DNA of 64,000 bases from Litoditis marina (GCA_964036275.1 OZ038437.1:9877960-9941959); one strand, 5' to 3'; counted from the first letter of the stretch, positions 13,301-27,919 are shown. A program made the numbers and translations. The notes: generated by a model from the sequence alone, not told the origin.

Positions 13301-15528
13301 ATTGACTGAAAATGTTAATTTTAAAACACAGAAAAGCACAACTTCTCCCCGGCCGGGAATTGAACCCGGGTCTCGCATGTGACAGACGCGGATACTCACC
13401 ACTATACTACCGAGGATCCGAAATAGGACTGTTGCAACGCGTATACCCGATCGCTGCCAGGCCCGCCCAATGAGAGCGAAACATACACACTGAATAGTTT
13501 ATAGCCCTGTTTCAATCAAAATTGACCAATATATTCACTTCTAATTGTAAACAACAACTTTCTACCACCCGAAAAACATACGTGACAACTCTTAGCTCAA
13601 TCCACCCACTTTAATGACTGAAAATGTAAATTTTAAAACACAGAAAAGCAAAACTTCTCCCCGGCCGGGAATTGAACCCGGGTCTCGCATGTGACAGACG
13701 CGGATACTCACCACTATACTACCGAGGATCCGAAACAGGACCATTGCAACGCGTATACCCGATCGGTGCCAGGCCCGCCCAATGAGAGCGAAATATACAC
13801 ACTGAATAGTTTCTAGTTCTGTTTCAATCAAAATTGACCAATATATTCACTTCTAATTGTAAACAACAACTTTCTACCACCCGAAAAACATACGTGACAA
13901 CTCTTAGCTCAATCCACCCACTTTATTGACTGAAAATGTTAATTTTAAAACACAGAAAAGCAAAACTTCTCCCCGGCCGGGAATTGAACCCGGGTCTCGC
14001 ATGTGACAGACGCGGATTCTCACCACTATACTACCGAGGATCCGAAATAGGACTGTTGCAACGCGTATACCCGATCGGTGCCAGGCCCGCCTAATGAGAG
14101 CGAAATATACACACTGAATAGTTTCTAGTTCTGTTTCAATCAAAATTGACCAATATATTCACTTCTAATTGTAAACAACAACTTTCTACCACCCGAAGAA
14201 CATACGTGACAACTCTTAGCTCAATCCACCCACTTTAATGACTGAAAATGTTAATTTTAAAACACAGAAAAGCAAAACTTCTCCCCGGCCGGGAATTGAA
14301 CCCGGGTCTCGCATGTGACAGACGCGGATACTCACCACTATACTACCGAGGATCCGAAATAGGACTGTTGCAACGCGTATACCCGATCGGTGCCAGGCCC
14401 GCCTAATGAGAGCGAAATATACACACTGAATAGTTTCTAGTTCTGTTTCAATCAAAATTGACCAATATATTCACTTCTAATTGTAAACAACAACTTTCTA
14501 CCACCCGAAAAACATACGTGACAACTCTTAGCTCAATCCACCCACTTTATTGACTGAAAATGTTAATTTTAAAACACAGAAAAGCAAAACTTCTCCCCGG
14601 CCGGGAATTGAACCCGGGTCTCGCATGTGACAGACGCGGATACTCACTACTATACTACCGAGGATCCGAAATAGGACTGTTGCAACGCGTATACCCGATC
14701 GGTGCCAGGCCCGCCCAATGAGAGCGAAATATACACACTGAATAGTTTATAGCCCTGTTTCAATCAAAATTGACCAATATATTCACTTCTAATTGTAAAC
14801 AACAACTTCCTACCACCCGTAGAACATACGTGACAACTCTTAGCTCAATCCACCCACTTTATTGACTGAAAATGTTAATTTTAAAACACAGAAAAGCAAA
14901 ACTTCTCCCCGGCCGGGAATTGAACCCGGGTCTCGCATGTGACAGACGCGGATACTCACCACTATACTACCGAGGATCCGAAATAGGACTGTTGCAACGC
15001 GTATACCCGATCGGTGCCAGGCCCGCCTAATGAGAGCGAAATATACACACTGAATAGTTTCTAGTTCTGTTTCAATCAAAATTGACCAATATATTCACTT
15101 CTAATTGTAAACAACAACTTTCTACCACCCGAAGAACATACGTGACAACTCTTAGCTCAATCCACCCACTTTAATGACTGAAAATGTTAATTTTAAAACA
15201 CAGAAAAGCAAAACTTCTCGCCGGCCGGGAATTGAACCCGGGTCTCGCATGTGACAGACGCGGATACTCACCACTATACTACCGAGGATCCGAAATAGGA
15301 CTGTTGCAACGCGTATACCCGATCGGTGCCAGGCCCGCCTAATGAGAGCGAAATATACACACTGAATAGTTTCTAGTTCTGTTTCAATCAAAATTGACCA
15401 ATATATTCACTTCTAATTGTAAACAACAACTTTCTACCACCCGAAAAACATACGTGACAACTCTTAGCTCAATCCACCCACTTTATTGACTGAAAATGTT
15501 AATTTTAAAACACAGAAAAGCAAAACTT

Positions 15529-15600
15529 CTCCCCGGCCGGGAAATGAACCCGGGTCTCGCATGTGACAGACGCGGATACTCACTACTATACTACCGAGGA
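15529..15600 (-). pseudogene. tRNA-Asp G18A/A58T double variant
   Basis: Two near-invariant tRNA bases are changed: G18 (D-loop contact with the T loop) and A58 (T-loop reverse-Hoogsteen base and 1-methyladenosine site). The same pair is found at 18025 and 19585 on the minus strand and at 29083 and 29395 on the plus strand. A58T also alters box B. These copies probably do not give a stable tRNA, yet the haplotype has been copied repeatedly. Confidence 0.6.
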
Positions 15601-18600
15601 TCCGAAATAGGACTGTTGCAACGCGTATACCCGATCGGTGCCAGGCCCGCCGAATGAGAGCGAAATATACACACTGAATAGTTTATAGCCCTGTTTCAAT
15701 CAAAATTGACCAATATATTCACTTCTAATTGTAAACAACAACTTTCTACCACCCGTAGAACATACGTGACAACTCTTAGCTCAATCCACCCACTTTAATG
15801 ACTGAAAATGTTAATTTTAAAACACAGAAAAGCAAAACTTCTCCCCGGCCGGGAATTGAACCCGGGTCTCGCATGTGACAGACGCGGATACTCACCACTA
15901 TACTACCGAGGATCCGAAACAAGACTGTTGCAACGCGTATACCCGATCGCTGCCAGGCCCGCCCAATGAGAGCGAAATATACACACTGAATAGTTTCTAG
16001 TTCTGTTTCAATCAAAATTGACCAATATATTCACTTCTAATTGTAAACAACAACTTTCTACCACCCGAAAAACATACGTGACAACTCTTAGCTCAATCCA
16101 CCCACTTTATTGACTGAAAATGTAAATTTTAAAACACAGAAAAGCAAAACTTCTCCCCGGCCGGGAATTGAACCCGGGTCTCGCATGTGACAGACGCGGA
16201 TACTCACCACTATACTAACGAGGATCCGAAACAGGACCATTGCAACGCGTATACCCGATCGGTGCCAGGCCCGCCGAATGAGAGCGAAATATACACACTG
16301 AATAGTTTATAGCCCTGTTTCAATCAAAATTGACCAATATATTCACTTCTAATTGTAAACAACAACTTTCTACCACCCGTAGAACATACGTGACAACTCT
16401 TAGCTCAATCCACCCACTTTAATGACTGAAAATGTTAATTTTAAAACACAGAAAAGCAAAACTTCTCCCCGGCCGGGAATTGAACCCGGGTCTCGCATGT
16501 GACAGACGCGGATACTCACCACTATACTACCGAGGATCCGAAACAAGACTGTTGCAACGCGTATACCCGATCGCTGCCAGGCCCGCCCAATGAGAGCGAA
16601 ATATACACACTGAATAGTTTCTAGTTCTGTTTCAATCAAAATTGACCAATATATTCACTTCTAATTGTAAACAACAACTTTCTACCACCCGAAAAACATA
16701 CGTGACAACTCTTAGCTCAATCCACCCACTTTATTGACTGAAAATGTAAATTTTAAAACACAGAAAAGCAAAACTTCTCCCCGGCCGGGAATTGAACCCG
16801 GGTCTCGCATGTGACAGACGCGGATACTCACCACTATACTACCGAGGATCCGAAACAGGACCATTGCAACGCGTATACCCGATCGGTGCCAGGACCGCCC
16901 AATGAGAGCGAAATATACACACTGAATAGTTTCTAGTTCTGTTTTAATCAAAATTGACCAATATATTCACTTCTAATTGTAAACAACAACTTTCTACCAC
17001 CCGAAAAACATACGTGACAACTCTTAGCTCAATCCACCCACTTTATTGACTGAAAATGTTAATTTTAAAACACAGAAAAGCAAAACTTCTCCCCGGCCGG
17101 GAATTGAACCCGGGTCTCGCATGTGACAGACGCGGATACTCACCACTATACTACCGAGGATCCGAAATAGGACTGTTGCAACGCGTATACCCGATCGGTG
17201 CCAGGCCCGCCTAATGAGAGCGAAATATACACACTGAATAGTTTCTAGTTCTGTTTCAATCAAAATTGACCAATATATTCACTTCTAATTGTAAACAACA
17301 ACTTTCTACCACCCGAAGAACATACGTGACAACTCTTAGCTCAATCCACCCACTTTAATGACTGAAAATGTTAATTTTAAAACACAGAAAAGCAAAACTT
17401 CTCCCCGGCCGGGAATTGAACCCGGGTCTCGCATGTGACAGACGCGGATACTCACCACTATACTACCGAGGATCCGAAATAGGACTGTTGCAACGCGTAT
17501 ACCCGATCGGTGCCAGGCCCGCCTAATGAGAGCGAAATATACACACTGAATAGTTTCTAGTTCTGTTTCAATCAAAATTGACCAATATATTCACTTCTAA
17601 TTGTAAACAACAACTTTCTACCACCCGAAGAACATACGTGACAACTCTTAGCTCAATCCACCCACTTTATTGACTGAAAATGTTAATTTTAAAACACAGA
17701 AAAGCAAAACTTCTCCCCGGCCGGGAATTGAACCCGGGTCTCGCATGTGACAGACGCGGATACTCACCACTATACTACCGAGGATCCGAAATAGGACTGT
17801 TGCAACGCGTATACCCGATCGGTGCCAGGCCCGCCTAATGAGAGCGAAATATACACACTGAATAGTTTCTAGTTCTGTTTCAATCAAAATTGACCAATAT
17901 ATTCACTTCTAATTGTAAACAACAACTTTCTACCACCCGAAAAACATACGTGACAACTCTTAGCTCAATCCACCCACTTTATTGACTGAAAATGTTAATT
18001 TTAAAACACAGAAAAGCAAAACTTCTCCCCGGCCGGGAAATGAACCCGGGTCTCGCATGTGACAGACGCGGATACTCACTACTATACTACCGAGGATCCG
18101 AAATAGGACTGTTGCAACGCGTATACCCGATCGGTGCCAGGCCCGCCGAATGAGAGCGAAATATACACACTGAATAGTTTATAGCCCTGTTTCAATCAAA
18201 ATTGACCAATATATTCACTTCTAATTGTAAACAACAACTTTCTACCACCCGTAGAACATACGTGACAACTCTTAGCTCAATCCACCCACTTTAATGACTG
18301 AAAATGTTAATTTTAAAACACAGAAAAGCAAAACTTCTCCCCGGCCGGGAATTGAACCCGGGTCTCGCATGTGACAGACGCGGATACTCACCACTATACT
18401 ACCGAGGATCCGAAACAAGACTGTTGCAACGCGTATACCCGATCGCTGCCAGGCCCGCCCAATGAGAGCGAAATATACACACTGAATAGTTTCTAGTTCT
18501 GTTTCAATCAAAATTGACCAATATATTCACTTCTAATTGTAAACAACAACTTTCTACCACCCGAAAAACATACGTGACAACTCTTAGCTCAATCCACCCA

Positions 18601-21600
18601 CTTTATTGACTGAAAATGTTAATTTTAAAACACAGAAAAGCAAAACTTCTCCCCGGCCGGGAATTGAACCCGGGTCTCGCATGTGACAGACGCGGATACT
18701 CACCACTATACTACCGAGGATCCGAAATAGGACTGTTGCAACGCGTATACCCGATCGGTGCCAGGCCCGCCTAATGAGAGCGAAATATACACACTGAATA
18801 GTTTCTAGTTCTGTTTCAATCAAAATTGACCAATATATTCACTTCTAATTGTAAACAACAACTTTCTACCACCCGAAGAACATACGTGACAACTCTTAGC
18901 TCAATCCACCCACTTTAATGACTGAAAATGTTAATTTTAAAACACAGAAAAGCAAAACTTCTCCCCGGCCGGGAATTGAACCCGGGTCTCGCATGTGACA
19001 GACGCGGATACTCACCACTATACTACCGAGGATCCGAAATAGGACTGTTGCAACGCGTATACCCGATCGGTGCCAGGCCCGCCTAATGAGAGCGAAATAT
19101 ACACACTGAATAGTTTCTAGTTCTGTTTCAATCAAAATTGACCAATATATTCACTTCTAATTGTAAACAACAACTTTCTACCACCCGAAAAACATACGTG
19201 ACAACTCTTAGCTCAATCCACCCACTTTATTGACTGAAAATGTTAATTTTAAAACACAGAAAAGCAAAACTTCTCCCCGGCCGGGAATTGAACCCGGGTC
19301 TCGCATGTGACAGACGCGGATACTCACCACTATACTACCGAGGATCCGAAATGGGACTGTTGCAACGCGTATACCCGATCGGTGCCAGGCCCGCCTAATG
19401 AGAGCGAAATATACACACTGAATAGTTTCTAGTTCTGTTTCAATCAAAATTGACCAATATATTCACTTCTAATTGTAAACAACAACTTTCTACCACCCGA
19501 AAAACATACGTGACAACTCTTAGCTCAATCCACCCACTTTATTGACTGAAAATGTTAATTTTAAAACACAGAAAAGCAAAACTTCTCCCCGGCCGGGAAA
19601 TGAACCCGGGTCTCGCATGTGACAGACGCGGATACTCACTACTATACTACCGAGGATCCGAAATAGGACTGTTGCAACGCGTATACCCGATCGGTGCCAG
19701 GCCCGCCGAATGAGAGCGAAATATACACACTGAATAGTTTATAGCCCTGTTTCAATCAAAATTGACCAATATATTCACTTCTAATTGTAAACAACAACTT
19801 TCTACCACCCGTAGAACATACGTGACAACTCTTAGCTCAATCCACCCACTTTAATGACTGAAAATGTTAATTTTAAAACACAGAAAAGCAAAACTTCTCC
19901 CCGGCCGGGAATGGAACCCGGGTCTCGCATGTGACAGACGCGGATACTCACCACTATACTACCGAGGATCCGAAACAAGACTGTTGCAACGCGTATACCC
20001 GATCGCTGCCAGGCCCGCCCAATGAGAGCGAAATATACACACTGAATAGTTTCTAGTTCTGTTTCAATCAAAATTGACCAATATATTCACTTCTAATTGT
20101 AAACAACAACTTTCTACCACCCGAAAAACATACGTGACAACTCTTAGCTCAATCCACCCACTTTATTGACTGAAAATGTAAATTTTAAAACACAGAAAAG
20201 CAAAACTTCTCCCCGGCCGGGAATTGAACCCGGGTCTCGCATGTGACAGACGCGGATACTCACCACTATACTACCGAGGATCCGAAACAGGACCATTGCA
20301 ACGCGTATACCCGATCGGTGCCAGGACCGCCCAATGAGAGCGAAATATACACACTGAATAGTTTCTAGTTCTGTTTTAATCAAAATTGACCAATATATTC
20401 ACTTCTAATTGTAAACAACAACTTTCTACCACCCGAAAAACATACGTGACAACTCTTAGCTCAATCCACCCACTTTATTGACTGAAAATGTTAATTTTAA
20501 AACACAGAAAAGCAAAACTTCTCCCCGGCCGGGAATTGAACCCGGGTCTCGCATGTGACAGACGCGGATACTCACCACTATACTACCGAGGATCCGAAAC
20601 AGGACCATTGCAACGCGTATACCCGATCGGTGCCAGGACCGCCCAATGAGAGCGAAATATACACACTGAATAGTTTCTAGTTCTGTTTTAATCAAAATTG
20701 ACCAATATATTCACTTCTAATTGTAAACAACAACTTTCTACCACCCGAAAAACATACGTGACAACTCTTAGCTCAATCCACCCACTTTATTGACTGAAAA
20801 TGTAAATTTTAAAACACAGAAAAGCAAAACTTCTCCCCGGCCGGGAATTGAACCCGGGTCTCGCATGTGACAGACGCGGATACTCACCACTATACTACCG
20901 AGGATCCGAAACAGGACCATTGCAACGCGTATACCCGATCGGTGCCAGGACCGCCCAATGAGAGCGAAATATACACACTGAATAGTTTCTAGTTCTGTTT
21001 TAATCAAAATTGACCAATATATTCACTTCTAATTGTAAACAACAACTTTCTACCACCCGAAAAACATACGTGACAACTCTTAGCTCAATCCACCCACTTT
21101 ATTGACTGAAAATGTTAATTTTAAAACACAGAAAAGCAAAACTTCTCCCCGGCCGGGAATTGAACCCGGGTCTCGCATGTGACAGACGCGGATACTCACC
21201 ACTATACTACCGAGGATCCGAAATAGGACTGTTGCAACGCGTATACCCGATCGGTGCCAGGCCCGCCTAATGAGAGCGAAATATACACACTGAATAGTTT
21301 CTAGTTCTGTTTCAATCAAAATTGACCAATATATTCACTTCTAATTGTAAACAACAACTTTCTACCACCCGAAGAACATACGTGACAACTCTTAGCTCAA
21401 TCCACCCACTTTAATGACTGAAAATGTTAATTTTAAAACACAGAAAAGCAAAACTTCTCCCCGGCCGGGAATTGAACCCGGGTCTCGCATGTGACAGACG
21501 CGGATACTCACCACTATACTACCGAGGATCCGAAATAGGACTGTTGCAACGCGTATACCCGATCGGTGCCAGGCCCGCCTAATGAGAGCGAAATATACAC

Positions 21601-22617
21601 ACTGAATAGTTTCTAGTTCTGTTTCAATCAAAATTGACCAATATATTCACTTCTAATTGTAAACAACAACTTTCTACCACCCGAAAAACATACGTGACAA
21701 CTCTTAGCTCAATCCACCCACTTTATTGACTGAAAATGTTAATTTTAAAACACAGAAAAGCAAAACTTCTCCCCGGCCGGGAATTGAACCCGGGTCTCGC
21801 ATGTGACAGACGCGGATACTCACCACTATACTACCGAGGATCCGAAATAGGACTGTTGCAACGCGTATACCCGATCGGTGCCAGGCCCGCCCAATGAGAG
21901 CGAAATATACACACTGAATAGTTTATAGCCCTGTTTCAATCAAAATTGACCAATATATTCACTTCTAATTGTAAACAACAACTTTCTACCACCCGTAGAA
22001 CATACGTGACAACTCTTAGCTCAATCCACCCACTTTATTGACTGAAAATGTTAATTTTAAAACACAGAAAAGCAAAACTTCTCCCCGGCCGGGAATTGAA
22101 CCCGGGTCTCGCATGTGACAGACGCGGATACTCACCACTATACTACCGAGGATCCGAAATAGGACTGTTGCAACGCGTATACCCGATCGGTGCCAGGCCC
22201 GCCTAATGAGAGCGAAATATACACACTGAATAGTTTCTAGTTCTGTTTCAATCAAAATTGACCAATATATTCACTTCTAATTGTAAACAACAACTTTCTA
22301 CCACCCGAAGAACATACGTGACAACTCTTAGCTCAATCCACCCACTTTAATGACTGAAAATGTTAATTTTAAAACACAGAAAAGCAAAACTTCTCCCCGG
22401 CCGGGAATTGAACCCGGGTCTCGCATGTGACAGACGCGGATACTCACCACTATACTACCGAGGATCCGAAATAGGACTGTTGCAACGCGTATACCCGATC
22501 GGTGCCAGGCCCGCCTAATGAGAGCGAAATATACACACTGAATAGTTTATAGCCCTGTTTCAATCAAAATTGACCAATATATTCACTTCTAATTGTAAAC
22601 AACAACTTTCTACCACC

Positions 22618-22647
22618 CGTAATTGTAAACAACAACTTTCTACCACC
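22618..22647. repeat. 30-bp local duplication in the spacer (1 of 2)
   Basis: A stretch beginning TAATTGTAAACAACAAC and ending CTACCACCCG is repeated directly, making this unit 342 bp. The same duplication recurs at about 23584-23613, 966 bp on, so it was copied with a three-unit block. Confidence 0.85.
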
Positions 22648-25600
22648 CGAAAAACATACGTGACAACTCTTAGCTCAATCCACCCACTTTATTGACTGAA
22701 AATGTTAATTTTAAAACACAGAAAAGCAAAACTTCTCCCCGGCCGGGAATTGAACCCGGGTCTCGCATGTGACAGACGCGGATACTCACCACTATACTAC
22801 CGAGGATCCGAAATAGGACTGTTGCAACGCGTATACCCGATCGGTGCCAGGCCCGCCCAATGAGAGCGAAATATACACACTGAATAGTTTATAGCCCTGT
22901 TTCAATCAAAATTGACCAATATATTCACTTCTAATTGTAAACAACAACTTTCTACCACCCGTAGAACATACGTGACAACTCTTAGCTCAATCCACCCACT
23001 TTATTGACTGAAAATGTTAATTTTAAAACACAGAAAAGCAAAACTTCTCCCCGGCCGGGAATTGAACCCGGGTCTCGCATGTGACAGACGCGGATACTCA
23101 CCACTATACTACCGAGGATCCGAAATAGGACTGTTGCAACGCGTATACCCGATCGGTGCCAGGCCCGCCCAATGAGAGCGAAATATACACACTGAATAGT
23201 TTATAGCCCTGTTTCAATCAAAATTGACCAATATATTCACTTCTAATTGTAAACAACAACTTTCTACCACCCGTAGAACATACGTGACAACTCTTAGCTC
23301 AATCCACCCACTTTATTGACTGAAAATGTTAATTTTAAAACACAGAAAAGCAAAACTTCTCCCCGGCCGGGAATTGAACCCGGGTCTCGCATGTGACAGA
23401 CGCGGATACTCACCACTATACTACCGAGGATCCGAAATAGGACTGTTGCAACGCGTATACCCGATCGGTGCCAGGCCCGCCTAATGAGAGCGAAATATAC
23501 ACACTGAATAGTTTATAGCCCTGTTTCAATCAAAATTGACCAATATATTCACTTCTAATTGTAAACAACAACTTTCTACCACCCGTAATTGTAAACAACA
23601 ACTTTCTACCACCCGAAAAACATACGTGACAACTCTTAGCTCAATCCACCCACTTTATTGACTGAAAATGTTAATTTTAAAACACAGAAAAGCAAAACTT
23701 CTCCCCGGCCGGGAATTGAACCCGGGTCTCGCATGTGACAGACGCGGATACTCACCACTATACTACCGAGGATCCGAAATAGGACTGTTGCAACGCGTAT
23801 ACCCGATCGGTGCCAGGCCCGCCCAATGAGAGCGAAATATACACACTGAATAGTTTATAGCCCTGTTTCAATCAAAATTGACCAATATATTCACTTCTAA
23901 TTGTAAACAACAACTTTCTACCACCCGTAGAACATACGTGACAACTCTTAGCTCAATCCACCCACTTTATTGACTGAAAATGTTAATTTTAAAACACAGA
24001 AAAGCAAAACTTCTCCCCGGCCGGGAATTGAACCCGGGTCTCGCATGTGACAGACGCGGATACTCACCACTATACTACCGAGGATCCGAAATAGGACTGT
24101 TGCAACGCGTATACCCGATCGGTGCCAGGCCCGCCCAATGAGAGCGAAATATACACACTGAATAGTTTATAGCCCTGTTTCAATCAAAATTGACCAATAT
24201 ATTCACTTCTAATTGTAAACAACAACTTTCTACCACCCGTAGAACATACGTGACAACTCTTAGCTCAATCCACCCACTTTATTGACTGAAAATGTTAATT
24301 TTAAAACACAGAAAAGCAAAACTTCTCCCCGGCCGGGAATTGAACCCGAGTCTCGCATGTGACAGACGCGGATACTCACCACTATACTACCGAGGATCCG
24401 AAATAGGACTGTTGCAACGCGTATACCCGATCGGTGCCAGGCCCGCCTAATGAGAGCGAAATATACACACTGAATAGTTTCTAGTTCTGTTTCAATCAAA
24501 ATTGACCAATATATTCACTTCTAATTGTAAACAACAACTTTCTACCACCCGAAGAACATACGTGACAACTCTTAGCTCAATCCACCCACTTTAATGACTG
24601 AAAATGTTAATTTTAAAACACAGAAAAGCAAAACTTCTCCCCGGCCGGGAATTGAACCCGGGTCTCGCATGTGACAGACGCGGATACTCACCACTATACT
24701 ACCGAGGATCCGAAATAGGACTGTTGCAACGCGTATACCCGATCGGTGCCAGGCCCGCCTAATGAGAGCGAAATATACACACTGAATAGTTTCTAGTTCT
24801 GTTTCAATCAAAATTGACCAATATATTCACTTCTAATTGTAAACAACAACTTTCTACCACCCGAAAAACATTCGTGACAACTCTTAGCTCAATCCACCCA
24901 CTTTATTGACTGAAAATGTTAATTTTAAAACACAGAAAAGCAAAACTTCTCCCCGGCCGGGAATTGAACCCGGGTCTCGCATGTGACAGACGCGGATACT
25001 CACCACTATACTACCGAGGATCCGAAATAGGACTGTTGCAACGCGTATACCCGATCGGTGCCAGGCCCGCCTAATGAGAGCGAAATATACACACTGAATA
25101 GTTTCTAGTTCTGTTTCAATCAAAATTGACCAATATATTCACTTCTAATTGTAAACAACAACTTTCTACCACCCGAAGAACATACGTGACAACTCTTAGC
25201 TCAATCCACCCACTTTAATGACTGAAAATGTTAATTTTAAAACACAGAAAAGCAAAACTTCTCCCCGGCCGGGAATTGAACCCGGGTCTCGCATGTGACA
25301 GACGCGGATACTCACCACTATACTACCGAGGATCCGAAATAGGACTGTTGCAACGCGTATACCCGATCGGTGCCAGGCCCGCCTAATGAGAGCGAAATAT
25401 ACACACTGAATAGTTTCTAGTTCTGTTTCAATCAAAATTGACCAATATATTCACTTCTAATTGTAAACAACAACTTTCTACCACCCGAAAAACATTCGTG
25501 ACAACTCTTAGCTCAATCCACCCACTTTATTGACTGAAAATGTTAATTTTAAAACACAGAAAAGCAAAACTTCTCCCCGGCCGGGAATTGAACCCGGGTC

Positions 25601-26196
25601 TCGCATGTGACAGACGCGGATACTCACCACTATACTACCGAGGATCCGAAATAGGACTGTTGCAACGCGTATACCCGATCGGTGCCAGGCCCGCCTAATG
25701 AGAGCGAAATATACACACTGAATAGTTTCTAGTTCTGTTTCAATCAAAATTGACCAATATATTCACTTCTAATTGTAAACAACAACTTTCTACCACCCGA
25801 AGAACATACGTGACAACTCTTAGCTCAATCCACCCACTTTAATGACTGAAAATGTTAATTTTAAAACACAGAAAAGCAAAACTTCTCCCCGGCCGGGAAT
25901 TGAACCCGGGTCTCGCATGTGACAGACGCGGATACTCACCACTATACTACCGAGGATCCGAAATAGGACTGTTGCAACGCGTATACCCGATCGGTGCCAG
26001 GCCCGCCTAATGAGAGCGAAATATACACACTGAATAGTTTCTAGTTCTGTTTCAATCAAAATTGACCAATATATTCACTTCTAATTGTAAACAACAACTT
26101 TCTACCACCCGAAGAACATACGTGACAACTCTTAGCTCAATCCACCCACTTTAATGACTGAAAATGTTAATTTTAAAACACAGAAAAGCAAAACTT

Positions 26197-26237
26197 CTCC
26201 CCGGCCGGGAATTGAACCCGGGTCTCGCATGTGACAG
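26197..26237 (-). pseudogene. truncated tRNA-Asp, 3' part only
   Basis: Only the 41 nt from the anticodon loop to the 3' end remain, including the T arm. The gene is cut at GTGACAG and joined to TCCGCATG followed by inverted spacer. Box A is missing. Confidence 0.9.
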
Positions 26238-26323
26238 TCCGCATGTCTGTGTTTTAAAATTAACATTTTCAGTCAATAAAGTGGGTGGATTGAGCTAAGA
26301 GTTGTCACGTATGTTTTTCGGGT
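26238..26323. other. 86-bp mini-inversion inside the array
   Basis: Beginning with TCCGCATG, about 78 bp of spacer is in plus orientation (TCTGTGTTTTAAAATT to TTTTTCGGG) between two minus-strand tRNA fragments. Its left junction is base-for-base the junction at 27599. Its right end returns to minus orientation at a shared GGG. Confidence 0.9.
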
Positions 26324-26381
26324 ATTGAACCCGGGTCTCGCATGTGACAGACGCGGATACTCACCACTATACTACCGAGGA
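26324..26381 (-). pseudogene. truncated tRNA-Asp, lacks 3' 14 nt
   Basis: The gene keeps 58 nt from the 5' end through the T loop but lost the 3' acceptor and T-stem strands, which are replaced by inverted spacer ending in GGG. GGG is shared by both partners and probably served as microhomology. Confidence 0.88.
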
Positions 26382-27557
26382 TCCGAAATAGGACTGTTGC
26401 AACGCGTATACCCGATCGGTGCCAGGCCCGCCTAATGAGAGCGAAATATACACACTGAATAGTTTCTAGTTCTGTTTCAATCAAAATTGACCAATATATT
26501 CACTTCTAATTGTAAACAACAACTTTCTACCACCCGAAGAACATACGTGACAACTCTTAGCTCAATCCACCCACTTTAATGACTGAAAATGTTAATTTTA
26601 AAACACAGAAAAGCAAAACTTCTCCCCGGCCGGGAATTGAACCCGGGTCTCGCATGTGACAGACGCGGATACTCACCACTATACTACCGAGGATCCGAAA
26701 TAGGACTGTTGCAACGCGTATACCCGATCGGTGCCAGGCCCGCCTAATGAGAGCGAAATATACACACTGAATAGTTTCTAGTTCTGTTTCAATCAAAATT
26801 GACCAATATATTCACTTCTAATTGTAAACAACAACTTTCTACCACCCGAAGAACATACGTGACAACTCTTAGCTCAATCCACCCACTTTAATGACTGAAA
26901 ATGTTAATTTTAAAACACAGAAAAGCAAAACTTCTCCCCGGCCGGGAATTGAACCCGGGTCTCGCATGTGACAGACGCGGATACTCACCACTATACTACC
27001 GAGGATCCGAAATAGGACTGTTGCAACGCGTATACCCGATCGGTGCCAGGCCCGCCTAATGAGAGCGAAATATACACACTGAATAGTTTCTAGTTCTGTT
27101 TCAATCAAAATTGACCAATATATTCACTTCTAATTGTAAACAACAACTTTCTACCACCCGAAGAACATACGTGACAACTCTTAGCTCAATCCACCCACTT
27201 TAATGACTGAAAATGTTAATTTTAAAACACAGAAAAGCAAAACTTCTCCCCGGCCGGGAATTGAACCCGGGTCTCGCATGTGACAGACGCGGATACTCAC
27301 CACTATACTACCGAGGATCCGAAATAGGACTGTTGCAACGCGTATACCCGATCGGTGCCAGGCCCGCCTAATGAGAGCGAAATATACACACTGAATAGTT
27401 TCTAGTTCTGTTTCAATCAAAATTGACCAATATATTCACTTCTAATTGTAAACAACAACTTTCTACCACCCGAAGAACATACGTGACAACTCTTAGCTCA
27501 ATCCACCCACTTTAATGACTGAAAATGTTAATTTTAAAACACAGAAAAGCAAAACTT

Positions 27558-27598
27558 CTCCCCGGCCGGGAATTGAACCCGGGTCTCGCATGTGACAG
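27558..27598 (-). pseudogene. truncated tRNA-Asp at the array inversion
   Basis: The same 41-nt 3' remnant as at 26197, cut at the same base and followed by the same TCCGCATG filler. Here the array then stays inverted for about 10.2 kb. Confidence 0.9.
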
Positions 27599-27841
27599 TC
27601 CGCATGTCTGTGTTTTAAAATTAACATTTTCAGTCAATAAAGTGGGTGGATTGAGCTAAGAGTTGTCACGTATGTTTTTCGGGTGGTAGAAAGTTGTTGT
27701 TTACAATTAGAAGTGAATATATTGGTCAATTTTGATTGAAATAGAACTAGAAACTATTCAGTGTGTATATTTCGCTCTCATTAGGCGGGCCTGGCACCGA
27801 TCGGGTATACGCGTTGCAACAGTCCTATTTCGGATCCTCGG

Positions 27842-27852
27842 TAGTATAGTGG
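27842..27852 (+). promoter_or_regulatory. Pol III box A (exemplar, tRNA at 27835)
   Basis: TAGTATAGTGG fits the eukaryotic box A pattern TRGYNNARNNG exactly and lies at tRNA nucleotides 8-18, the expected place. The same element is present in nearly all copies. It is altered in the G10T copies (TATTATAGTGG) and in the G18A copies. Confidence 0.9.
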
Positions 27853-27884
27853 TGAGTATCCGCGTCTGTCACATGCGAGACCCG

Positions 27885-27895
27885 GGTTCAATTCC
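27885..27895 (+). promoter_or_regulatory. Pol III box B (exemplar, tRNA at 27835)
   Basis: GGTTCAATTCC in the T arm matches the box B consensus GGTTCRANNCC. It is changed to GGTTCATTTCC in five copies (15529, 18025, 19585, 29083, 29395), where invariant A58 is lost. Confidence 0.9.
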
Positions 27896-27909
27896 CGGCC
27901 GGGGAGAAG

Positions 27910-27919
27910 TTTTGCTTTT
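27910..27919 (+). terminator. Pol III T-run terminator (exemplar)
   Basis: TTTTGCTTTT begins 4 nt after the discriminator base, with a further TTTT a few bases on. Runs of four or more T on the sense strand are the normal Pol III stop. Every unit keeps this or the AATTTTTGC variant, so adjacent genes should be separate transcription units. Confidence 0.85.

Larger units (their letters stand above)
12409..27317 (-). tRNA. tRNA-Asp(GUC) cluster, subfamily II, 47 copies
   Basis: Left ends are 12409, then every 312 bp from 12721 to 22393 (32 copies), then 22735, 23047, 23359, 23701, 24013, 24325, 24637, 24949, 25261, 25573, 25885, 26622, 26934 and 27246. Variants: 12409 has A12T. 13969 has T23A. 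14593 has G18A. 15529, 18025 and 19585 have G18A plus A58T. 16153 has G7T. 19897 has a T-loop A57C change. 24325 has C49T. The spacing is unbroken except for the two 342-bp units ending at 22735 and 23701 and the rearranged stretch at 26238-26323. The anticodon is GTC in every copy I read. Confidence 0.95.
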
